Origin: Bugulina stolonifera
Taxonomy: Eukaryota > Bryozoa > Gymnolaemata > Cheilostomatida > Bugulidae
NCBI GenBank assembly: GCA_935421135.1
Contig: OW285195.1
Coordinates: 1,240,001-1,304,000, forward strand
Reading direction: 5' to 3'
DNA length: 64,000 bases
Below the pieces are notes generated by a model. It worked only from the letters and a program-made list of their open reading frames with translations, was not told where the DNA came from and did not search any database. Every line of letters begins with the position of its first letter. Position 1 is the stretch's first letter. Below, one piece after another: positions 25,301 to 35,029 of the stretch. The position numbers were made by a program, and so were the translations under genes.

Positions 25301-25560
25301 GAACTATGACTGCATGCCATGAGCAGATGTTATCCAGAAAATTCTACTGAATAACGACTACACTCAAATTATACAGTCATTTACCTACATCACTGATATT
25401 GTGTGTATAATATTTCTAATGCTAATTCATTGTAGGCCTACAATGAACCTGTATTGCCAGAAAGGATGGGTGTGTTATTTTTACAAAGCTTTGTACCTAC
25501 ATGTACATATGTCGTATAATTTTGGTTGTAATATGCTACTACTGTACATGTACGTGTACA
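25301..25560. repeat. Macrosatellite unit 6, distal part
   Basis: The continuation of the unit broken by the TIR element. Its right hairpin arm is lost, and after about 25560 the sequence switches to an unrelated duplicated segment. Confidence 0.85.
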
Positions 25561-26500
25561 TGGTAGTATATCTGCGAGCTCAGGGCTGAGTAACTACCTC
25601 TTTGAGACACAAATAATTAATTTGATTATGGTAAGATAGTGCAACTTTGTTTAGACATACCTAGATCCCTTCTAGCTTCCAGCGCCACCCTTCTTGAGAA
25701 ACTTGTTCAACGTTTAGGGAGTCTAGGAACATGAATGAATGAGTAATGAACGACAAGCAGATAGAGCATTCCAGTCCATTGCTGTACAAATGAAGAACCA
25801 CCTATGGTAATGGAACGGGTTCAAAGTTAGTGCAAAGTAGGCCTATAGCACATTCGAAACGTCCCGTTTTGAACTGTCTTTTTTGAACAGTCGAGTCGCA
25901 AATTCCTAAGAACCATATTGGAAGCTAAATTATCTAGTAGTAGTAGTAATACAAATTGTGAAGTTTAGTTGCTAAATGAGTACAGAAAAGAAATGGTCAC
26001 AAGTTGGTCAAAGCAAGAGAAGTCAGCGCATTTACATGTATATTTACCTACCCAGGACGGAGTGGGCCACTTGTTTTTAGAAACAAGTTGGTTAAGTAGT
26101 ACAAAACTGGTCAGGTTTAATGTATGTCCACAAAAAGGGTAAAGTCAATGCTATCAATTACCCAAGCACGACATGGTAGTACATCTGCGAGCTCAGGGCT
26201 GAGTAACTACTCCTTTGAGAAACAAATAATTTGACAGACAGTGCAAGTTTGCTTAGACATACCTTAATACCTAGAACTGTTCTAGCTTCCGGTGCCACCC
26301 TTCTTGAGAAACTTGTTCAAAGTTTCTAGTCTGTTACAATAAGAGACAATTCAACAGTTTAGGAGTCTAGAAACATGAATGGATGAGTAATGAATGACAA
26401 GCAGGTAGAGCATTCCAGTCCATTTGCTGCACAAACGAAGAACCATCTATGGTAATGGAGCGGGTTCAAAGTTGGTACAAAATAGGCCTATAGCATATTT
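25560..26500. repeat. Direct duplication, about 310 bp, twice
   Basis: Segments at about 25560-25860 and 26170-26500 share GCGAGCTCAGGGCTGAGTAA, CCACCCTTCTTGAGAAACTT and GAGCATTCCAGTCCAT in the same order. They look like two copies of an unnamed repeat in direct orientation, about 610 bp apart. Confidence 0.75.
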
Positions 26501-27644
26501 ACTTTCGAAATTATATTGCACTGTGGAATTGAAATGAAAGTATCTGTTCTCTGTTGTAATATAAGAGTTGATCAATTTACTTAGGCCTACTGGATGTGGA
26601 CAAAAAGTCATGGTCACTAATCATTGAAAGTAAGGACTAGCCTATTTGATATATCAGTTATAAGTCGACTAGACTACTGTTTCCAAAAAACAAATTAGTT
26701 GAAGTCAGCAATGTTATGTAACCCCAACTTAGGAACCAAGTGAAATGCTATCTTGGTATTTACATGTAAATAAAAATAGAATATCTTCCATAAAATACAT
26801 GTACACACTGACCAACTAGGAGCATGAGTCCACAAATGCAATTCAAAAGAAACTATTGCTAGCTGGATGCATGTCACACATGACACATTTTGTGGAAGCT
26901 GGACTCATTTATTTGCTACAGTAACAGTGAGCTGTGCCAGCCAATAAATATTAAATAGCCTATTTGTCTTAGCTAAAGCCCAAGCAGTGTTTAAATTTCA
27001 AGGAAGTTGTCATCTTTTATGTCCCAAACTTTTTTAGTAAACTTGATTCACAATCACAATGCAATAAAATACCATATCATATATGTAGATAGAAAGTCAG
27101 GATCCATTTCATCAATCTAATGAAATTAGGGAGTTCATCTAAAGTTAAATGATAAAAACACAATACATCCTACTATTTAAAACATCCATGCCGTTTGGTA
27201 CAGGAGTATAGAAAACTTTATACCAAGCCATTTGTGCAGTCATTATTCAGCAACTATTCTGAAACATTTTCCTTAAACATGCTCCATTCATCTTTATATT
27301 TTTTGACTAATTTTTACAAATTTTGGTTGGCCACCATGAATATAACTCAAGTGGACATGTGGAAAAAATGTAGTTCGCCAGTAATTGAAAGCATATTTGT
27401 ATTATTGTTAGTTTTGGGCTGAACATGAACGGATTAATGGCATTTGGAAACTACAATGTAATTAAAGTCCACCATATAAGGCAATGCAAGTTTAGCAATC
27501 CAGGTAAACACCAAAATGATAAATGAATCTAAATGAAATATTCGTAACAATAAGCACTGTATTATAACATTGACAACAGAACAGTATTGTACGCAATCGA
27601 GGCATCAGCCATGGAGCTCAAGTTGAAATCCATGTTGATGTTTG

Positions 27645-27973
27645 ATTTCCTGAAATGGCAGTCTCGAGTTAAAGACTCTCACTCGAGTTAATTCAAGCAA
27701 TATTTTTTGGCCTCTTAGAAGGACTCGTAACTTGGACATATAGATATTGAACACATAAAACTTGAATTGTAATTTATTTATGGCTATGATCAAGGACTCT
27801 TAACTCAACTCATCATTATGTTGCAATATTCAATAACTCATGCAAATGTAAATATTTGTAACTTGAAGTTTTGATTAGTTACTAAAAAGAATTGACTCGT
27901 AACTCGAAGAGTCACAACTAAGGGTTGGCCGTGGCAACTTGGGTTTCCAAAATAAAACTTGCAAACATCTCTG
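27645..27973. mobile_element. Diverged hAT-like MITE, family B
   Basis: The interior matches the element at 28119-28712 (CTCGAGTTAAAGACTCTCAC; AAATAAAACTTGCAAACATC). The right terminus CATCTCTG is intact; the left is decayed (CCTGAAATGGCAG). The flanks TTTGATTT and AATGATTT differ at two of eight positions. Confidence 0.5.
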
Positions 27974-28118
27974 AATGATTTCAGCTATCGTTATTTGTTA
28001 CTATTGTACAAAATTTTATTTATTTTAATCTAATAACAGTTTAGTTTTCATTGGGCAGCTGTAAATTGCAATGAAAAGAGATAACCACAGTTATAATCAC
28101 AATTATAGCACATTTTAA

Positions 28119-28712
28119 CAGAGATGTGTGCAAGTTTTATTTTGGAAACTCAAGTTTCCATCGCCAACTCTTAGTTGTGACTCTTCAAGTTACAAGTCAA
28201 TTCTTTCAGTGACAGTTCAAAACTTTCAAGTTACAAGTTAAATATTTACATGTCCCCAGAAACTCAAGGTTTTGTCAAGTTATCCAAGTTAACTATAAGC
28301 AAGTTTCAATTCAATTCTTTGCTTGTTAAACTCGAGTATTTTTATAGAGTTTTTGGGTTATGGTTTAGCTTATGGTGAAATTTTGTTAGGAAAAGTTGTA
28401 GGAAGTTCAAATTTCAAAGCAAAATGTCACAGTTTTAGTGTAAAATGTCTTATAATTGTGGTTGTGGTTGGTGGTTATAGCTGTGGATATTTTTATTCAT
28501 TACAATTCACAGCTGCCCAATGAGAACTCGGAGTTATTGAATATTTCAACATAATGATGTGTGAGTCTTTGATCATAGCCATAATTGAATTACAATTCAA
28601 GTTACAAGTTTTTGACAGCTGTGTATTCAAGTTACGAGCCTTTGTAATAAGCCATAAAATGTTGCTTGAATTAACTCGAGTGAGAGTCTTTAACTTGAGT
28701 CTGGCATCTCTG
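28119..28712. mobile_element. hAT-like MITE, family B
   Basis: Termini CAGAGATG…CATCTCTG, flanked by the perfect 8-bp duplication CATTTTAA (28111-28118 and 28713-28720). The 594-bp interior has Leu/Ser-type low-complexity CAAGTT/AACTTG words. No coding capacity. Confidence 0.85.
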
Positions 28713-28965
28713 CATTTTAAACTAAAATAGTGACATTTTGCTTGGAAATTTGACATCTTTTCCTAACCAATACATCACCAAAACCTGAACAATTACAATA
28801 GCCCAATAACTCTATAAAAAAAGTCATGCTAGTCGAACAAGAAAATAACTAAACTGTAGCCAGTAGCTTGCTTGTAGTTTAAGTTAACTTTGATAGCTTG
28901 ATAGAAACTTGAGTTTCTGGGGACATGTAAATATTTAACTTATAACCGAAAAGTTTTTATTAGTG

Positions 28966-29428
28966 CAGGGCTCTCAAGTTCTCGGATTTTCCCCGAGCAG
29001 TCCGGATTTTCAGTGCTTGCTCGGAGAGCTCGGGAGGTTTTCCGATATTAGTGATTTGCTCGGACTTTGGGAGATTTTCTCACATTAGCTATATTATTTG
29101 AATTGAAATGCTTCACAATCTCCAAATTAATCTTCAGCTTAGCTCATAGCTTGTGAGTTACTTATGAATTCTTAGGCAAAAGCTACTAATTATATTACTT
29201 TCCAAAAGCAAGGGCTGAATTACATGCATGTACTGGGATTATTAGGCTGTGAGAAATTAGTTAGGCTAACTTCATAGAGCATTAGATATGTACATGTAAG
29301 TGACCAACAGCTTCATGTACATGTATATATCTAACCAATTACCAATAGAGTAATACTTCTACACTGCTCACTCTGCAGTACATTGTGCATCTGCTCGGAT
29401 TTTTTGACTGAGGAACTTGAAAGCCCTG
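28966..29428. mobile_element. TIR MITE with 6-bp target duplication
   Basis: Termini CAGGGCTCTCAAGTTC…GAACTTGAAAGCCCTG enclose 463 bp with GC-rich CTCGGA words near the ends. The target duplication is TTAGTG (28960-28965, 29429-29434). The duplicated flank at about 27877-27890 carries the uninterrupted form (GATTAGTTACTAAA), i.e. an empty site. Confidence 0.8.
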
Positions 29429-29804
29429 TTAGTGACTAAAAAGGAGTGACTTGTAACTTGAAGAGTCACAGCTAAGAGTTGGCCATGGCAACTTGAGTTT
29501 CCGAAATAAAACTTACAAACATCTCTGAATGATTTCAGCTATAGTTATTCGTTACTATTGGACAAAATTTTATTCATTTCAATCTAATAACAGTGCAGTT
29601 TGGCCTATACATATATAAATAATAATTATAATTATTATAAAATAATATAAATATATTAAAATTGTTATCATTTTTACTGTCGCAAAAATTGTTATTTCAT
29701 TCAACCAAGGAGTACTCCAACAAATTTACAATAAACAAATAATATTAATTAAATTACACAAGTACTGTCGTTTCAATCTACAGTAAAACTGGAAAGCAAG
29801 GAAA

Positions 29805-29937
29805 GTAAAAACTTTGACTCAGAGTCAAAGTTTTTACTTAGTTACTAGCTAATACATAGTCGATAGATAGACAGACTGATCAAGTCACTCTATCAGTCTA
29901 TCTATCGACTATCATTATGCATTAACTAGTAACTAAC
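29805..29937. repeat. Two adjacent near-perfect palindromes
   Basis: 29805-29837 is a 16-bp perfect inverted repeat with a 1-nt centre (GTAAAAACTTTGACTC). 29839-29935 is a second inverted repeat of about 40-bp arms around GTCGATAGATAGACAGACTGAT. Together they can form two strong hairpins, possibly the core of a foldback element. Confidence 0.8.
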
Positions 29938-31157
29938 TTGATGATTATATAATAATAATAATAATAAGTTTAGTCCAATCCAAAAAAATGAACAGAAAAT
30001 TATTATATGCAATAGAATATTAATATAATTATAATTATTCAATATAATTATAATAATGTATTAATATCAAATCAATATATTATGCTCATTACAATAATTA
30101 TTAGGCCTATTATTATAATATTATTTATACAATTATTGCAACAACTTACAAGCATAGCATTTATTGATTTGATATTATTTATTAAGAACTTGTTATCGAC
30201 GATTTGTGAAATGATCATTCTCTCTAAGTTTTTATGCAAAATAAGTCGAAAATAAAAGTTCACACAATTTTTACATTTGTTCAATTATATTATTAATTAT
30301 TTCTATTTTATATATATCTAATATTAAATTATTTTATATCATATGCACTTCAAATGAAATATCATAATTGAACATCATCATTAACTCGTCTTTACGTTCA
30401 GAGTACGATGTTGCATTGGTCAACTAATTGGAATAAATTAAATTCACTAAGTATACAACACAATTATATAAAAATATAGATGTATATAATTATAATGAAA
30501 CTAATATCATTAGGCTAATAATATTTTATTAGTCATGACCACCGATGAAAACCAAAACAAAAACCCAGCGGATGACAACATAACCCAGTGATTGTAGGAA
30601 ATACGAATGGCAAGGATGGCTATTACTAGTTAGACTAGATTCCCGAATCCAGCGCTATCCGCAGTTGTGTGATTGCAGTGACGCCATAGAGGAGACAACT
30701 CCTGGGTGCACGCGCTTGTCTGTACGCGCATACAACACGGCGCATATCGGAAACGGATGCGGCGGCGGCGGATTTGTGGGATGAGTTCGGTGCGACTTTT
30801 AAAACCGAATAAAACCGCACCGCCGCATTCGGTGTCGGTTTTTATTTTAAATTTTGGCGGTTTTTGAACCGAAGGGAAAAAAAACTGAAAAACTGAATGA
30901 AACCGAAACACCGTGCAGCACTAGGCTGGAGGGTCTTGTCAAATATAAACTATCACACTGTCACTACTTGTTTATCTGTTTTTGAGTTACTAAACTATTT
31001 CAAATATGTGGACATGTCATTATACAGTAGGTCTATTATTAGCCTTCTAGAGCTCCATGCTTTGGGACTGAGAGTCTAACAACCATCTTGACATTACAGT
31101 GAGTAGAACCAAAGCCATAGTAATAGTCCACTCTTGTGTGACTATAATATAATGCGT

Positions 31158-31716
31158 AAGCCAAACTGCAGCGAATTTTTAGCGAAAAGCGAATTTTGGC
31201 CAGTGGCGTATTCGCAAAATCGCAAATTTTGTGCGAATTCGCGGAAAACATGCGATTTCGCATTAGCTGGGTTGAATCAGCTAATTCGCAACTCGCTAAT
31301 TTGTGATTGGCCCATTTTTACTTGTCACGTTACTGTCACATGTTCAGAGCCACGGATTTTCAATCAATCATGAGTTTAAATTATTATATTAAAATATTTA
31401 TTTTAACTGATGAATAAAATAAATACTTCCGTTTGCAAGAATTGTGTAAAACGAATAAAAGTAAGAATAAAATAATTATTATATTTTATTCTATTTTAAT
31501 TATAATTTTATTTTACATTTTTCGGAGTTCTAGTTCTGCAGTGAATGAGAAACGTGACCGAGGATTATAGTTTTTGATCCCTCATTGGGTGAATTCAAAT
31601 CGTCCACAATACGAATTCGCTTATAGCTTTTGCAGTGTGGCACGCTCGATTCTAATTTGCGTATTCGCCTTTGGCCAAAATTCGCCATTCGCAAGAAAAT
31701 TCGCTGTAGTGTGGCC
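31158..31716. mobile_element. MITE with inverted CGCGAATTT-rich ends
   Basis: The left end GCCAAACTGCAGCGAATTTT matches the inverted right end GGCCACACTACAGCGAATTTT, and the similarity continues through GCGAATTTTGGCCA. The interior is AT-rich. The target duplication is unclear (TAA-like). No coding capacity. Confidence 0.65.
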
Positions 31717-31842
31717 TAAGCTTTACTGTACCATAGAGTACAGTATCGATACAGTACAGTATCTAATGGATTATATGAATAAACTGCTACTCATGGATTA
31801 ACACTTTCTAATAAAATATTCCGGTGAAATAATTTAGTAAAC

Positions 31843-31940
31843 CTGAGATCCGGATGGCGATTGGTCGATGAACCACCAAGAGCCAGTACGATATATTTCT
31901 TTGGTGGCTGCTGGCAGGGCAAGTGCCAACTCTAAATCTA
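31843..31940 (-). CDS. Isolated exon, possibly 5' part of the RhoGAP gene
   Basis: Bounded by an acceptor (ATAATGCAG) and a donor (CAG|GTTTAC), 98 nt, open only in one frame: DLELALALPAATKEIYRTGS followed by WWFIDQSPSGSQ. The composition looks strongly protein-like. It ends in phase 0, which fits the phase-0 start of the first RhoGAP exon at 16957, so the two could be spliced across the hAT interval (a 14.9-kb intron). I do not recognise the sequence, and no known N-terminal domain of ARHGAP20 matches it clearly. Confidence 0.45.
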
Positions 31941-32624
31941 CTGCATTATAAAATGACCGAGTAAGATAAATTTGGTCAGGATGTCAAACACTGGATATCT
32001 GCAGGTCAAAAAGATACAGCGTACATGAGCATTTACATAACCAAACCCTGGAGCTACTTCTAACTGATGCTTTATTAATGAGCTTATTAGCCTATTTAGT
32101 AGTTTAGACTAGTCAGCTATCACGAGACTTGTACAGTACATGTAGGGCCTATATCTCTTAACACAGCCTACCTGTCTACTAGACTAGAGCATGGAGAGAA
32201 AATAGTAGTATGTGAACTTTCATGTTGCCCACAATGCATAGCTGTATTAATGCATGAATATTGATAATCAGACGACTGAATCAGAGTAGCAGGGTAGCAC
32301 CCACTATTGACCATCAATGACCAGAGTGGATATTATTTAGTGTACCTCAATTTCATGCCCATCTGAGAACAAGTGGAAAATATTCGTAGCAACATTTTGG
32401 AGTTGTCTCCTAAACAATATGTATAGTCGAGGGGGATACAATTCCAAAACCAGTAATATTATTGCATTCTATGAATATATTATGACAGGAAGAGTTTTGT
32501 GAGAAAACAACTTCTACAAAGACCTTTTAGAACTAGTGTGTAGTTCAGAACTAGTCTGTATAGTGCAGGGGAGTGGATAACCTCGGCATGCATCATGTGG
32601 TAGTGTTGAATATATGTAGAAGGC

Positions 32625-32830
32625 TACCTACCGCTATGATGTCTACAGTGTAACGTCTATTACCTACCGCTATGATGTCTACAGTGTAACGTCTATTACC
32701 TACCGCTATGATGTCTACAGTGTAACGTCTATTACCCACCGCTATGATGTCTACAGTGTTACGTCTATTACCTACCGCTATGATGTCTACAGTGTAACGT
32801 CTACTACCCACCCTCCATGATTTCTACTGT
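32625..32830 (-). repeat. 36-bp x5 minisatellite next to a candidate exon
   Basis: Five copies of a 36-bp unit (minus-strand core TTACACTGTAGACATCATAG). The first, diverged copy begins about 10 bp inside the candidate exon end/intron start at 32849, so this resembles the splice-junction arrays of the neighbouring genes. It is in frame (12 codons), but I read the 60-80-residue repeat frames as spurious. Confidence 0.85.
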
Positions 32831-32849
32831 GTAATGTTGAACTCACTTC

Positions 32850-33030
32850 TGACAGGCCGTGTGACTGACTGGAGCCGAGGCGCACCCTAGAGTGAAAGTC
32901 CTCCATATTTTGTTGTGAGAGAGAGCCATAGTCCAGACTTTGACCTTGTCCACTGGAGGCTGGACCCAAGGTCACAAGAAGGTGAGCCACCAGGGAGCTA
33001 TTAGAACTATTCTTCTTGTTCGGTGATATC
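32850..33030 (-). CDS. Candidate exon, Ser-rich, unrecognised
   Basis: A single open frame with non-repetitive, plausible coding content (SLVAHLLVTLGPASSGQGQS; QQNMEDFHSRVRLGSSQSHG) ending at a strong donor (TCAGAA|GTGAGT). The 5' boundary is unclear; the frame is open back to about 33050 without a convincing acceptor. It ends in phase 0, which does not fit the phase-1 start needed by the exon at 31940, so an undetected exon would be required between them. Confidence 0.35.
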
Positions 33031-33118
33031 GGAGTGGTATTCAACAATACGTTCCAATATCAGTGAGTATACCACTGACTGTGTGCCTACAATAAAGCTG
33101 ACTTATTATCAACAACCT

Positions 33119-33505
33119 ACAAATGTACTACTACAGTAACTACATGTACAACTACAGTAACTACATGTACAACTACAGTAACTACATGTACAACTACAGT
33201 AACTACATGTACAACTACAGTAACTACATGTACTACTACAGTAACTACATGTACAACTACAGTAACTATATGTACAACTACAGTAACTATATGTATATGT
33301 ACTAAAACTACAGTTAACTACATGTACTACTACAGTAACTACATGTACAACTACAGTAACTATATATGTACAACTACAGTAACTATATGTATATGTACTA
33401 AAACTACAGTTAACTACATGTACTACTACAGTAACCACATGTACAACTGCAGTAACCACAAGTACAACTACAGTAACTACAAGTAAAACTACACTACCTA
33501 CATAT
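33119..33505. repeat. 21-bp minisatellite
   Basis: About 17 copies of CAGTAACTACATGTACAACTA and variants (some with TATATGTA insertions). It includes a higher-order duplication with TGTACTAAAACTACAGTTAA. Both strands are open in places but give only simple repeat peptides. Confidence 0.9.
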
Positions 33506-34799
33506 AGCCTACCACTATTAGGGCACAAGAGGTAGATAGGAATTAAATGAGGATGGATTTAGAAAGAGTTGGAAGGAATGCAGAGGTCTTGTAGGTCAAT
33601 ATTGTAGCATGTCAATATCACTGTCATTTGTAGGTATTAGTATTATCCAGTAGTATAACACTGTGTCATGTGACACATATGATACTTTCCATGTTCTATT
33701 TGGGCCTATAACTGGTCAAGCATGGTTTTAATGAATACCACAACTATTCTGTTGACTCCGAAATAAATCTGATTTGAATAAATAAAATTAATGTGGATAG
33801 CTTGGTATGTTATTCCTCCACTCTCCTAGTACCAATATTACACAAGGGGAGTGAGAGCAGCTGCCACATAGTGGAGCATAAAGTAACACAGGGCCAGGCT
33901 GGTCAGCTGAGGAACTGTGTGTAATGTTTACCCATAGGGAGTGTGTGTTAGTGATAACGTCCAAACACGTCTACAATCCGCACTATGATATTGGTGGGTT
34001 TATCTCCCTTATCACTTTTATTGCTTGTTACCGATGGTCTTATAAACACCTTATACTAATACACGATATACTTGATATGGTAACCTCAGTACTAAGTAAA
34101 CATTACAGGTAAGATAACTCCCTGATTCCAACAAGGCACCATAAACAGGCTAGAGTACTGAGTACCAGCACCCACAGTATTAATTTTGTAGAACTGGGGA
34201 ATACAAGAGCACCTGTTCCACCTGTTATTAGTTTTAATCAGTTTGGTGTAACCAGGAGATACTCTCCTGGTGGCTGTATAATGCTTGTGCTCCTGGCCAG
34301 CTACCCAGAGCCTTTACCACATCAATAGAAACAACATAGTGGTAATAGTAGTAGTAATGGTGAAGTTAGCAGAGCATACTAGTCCCCATAGGTGTATCTA
34401 CGTGCTGATAGCATGGGCCATTGCTTATGGGTACAGCTGTACCATGATTAGCCAACAAGCTAACATGTACAACTCCTAGTCTCCATGTAGAAGCACAGTA
34501 GGTCTGTACTCTCAGTGTAGAAGCACAGTAGGCATTGCGGTACATTTTTCAAGAGTATCACTACACTAGTTATGTAGAACATATTTTTAGCTTTCAAATG
34601 ATATACAATATGTCTAGGTTGACTACCTCTACACTGGTGCAATTTTGCTTTGAAAACATAGCCATATTATTATACACATTGTACAAGTACAAGTAGAGGT
34701 ATGTTTGTAACAACTATGTGTGTGGAATTACATAATGACTGTTATTGTTCACCATAGCGTAGTATAGTGTAGTGTAGTGTATTGCAGTGTAGTGTATTG

Positions 34800-35029
34800 C
34801 AGTGTAATGTAATGTAGCGTATTGTAGTGTAGCGTGATGTAGTGTAGCGTGATGTAGTGTAGCGTGATGTAGTGTAGCGTGATGTAGTGTAGCGTGATGT
34901 AGTGTAGCGTGATGTAGTGTAGCGTGATGTAGTGTAGCGTGATGTAGTGTAGCGTGATGTAGTGTAGCGTGATGTAGTGTAGCGTGATGTAGTGTAGCGT
35001 GATGTAGTGTAGCGTGATGTAGTGTAGTC
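34800..35029. repeat. 15-bp minisatellite
   Basis: About 13 nearly perfect copies of GTAGTGTAGCGTGAT, with degenerate copies on the left. The open frames through it (HHATL or TTSRY repeats) are artefacts of the 15-bp period. Confidence 0.95.

Larger units (their letters stand above)
27890..29605. repeat. Local duplication around family-B MITEs
   Basis: 27890-28050 and 29440-29605 are direct copies that include the MITE right end and the same flank (AATGATTTCAGCTAT…). This provides an empty-site paralogue for the element at 28966-29428. Confidence 0.7.
18465..30923. mobile_element. 12.46-kb interval bounded by hAT-type termini and 8-bp TSD
   Basis: The left end is TAGTGCTGGGCGGTTTTG and the right end, read inverted, is TAGTGCTGCACGGTGTTTCG. 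The identical 8-bp sequence GGCTGGAG flanks both sides (18457-18464 and 30924-30931). Both subterminal regions carry clusters of AACCGAA/TTCGGTT words (18530-18610 and 30800-30905), like hAT subterminal transposase-binding repeats. No full transposase is evident. Either the whole interval moved as one giant non-autonomous hAT, or a short hAT MITE was later expanded by nested insertions and satellite growth. It lies between the RhoGAP exons and a possible upstream exon of that gene. Confidence 0.7.

Noticed and set aside
32360..32385. 17-nt microexon on the minus strand (TTCTCAG|…|GTACAC)
   Set aside because: The length does not restore phase between the exons at 32850 and 31940, so there is no reason to prefer it over chance.
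33109..33528. Cys/Ser/Tyr/Val-rich frames
   Set aside because: Generated by the 21-bp minisatellite (in-frame period).
33924..34112. Plus-strand exon bounded by CCCATAG and ACAG|GTAAGAT
   Set aside because: Open and with good splice signals, but I could not join it in phase to any neighbouring exon or recognise it; noted only in the description of that stretch.
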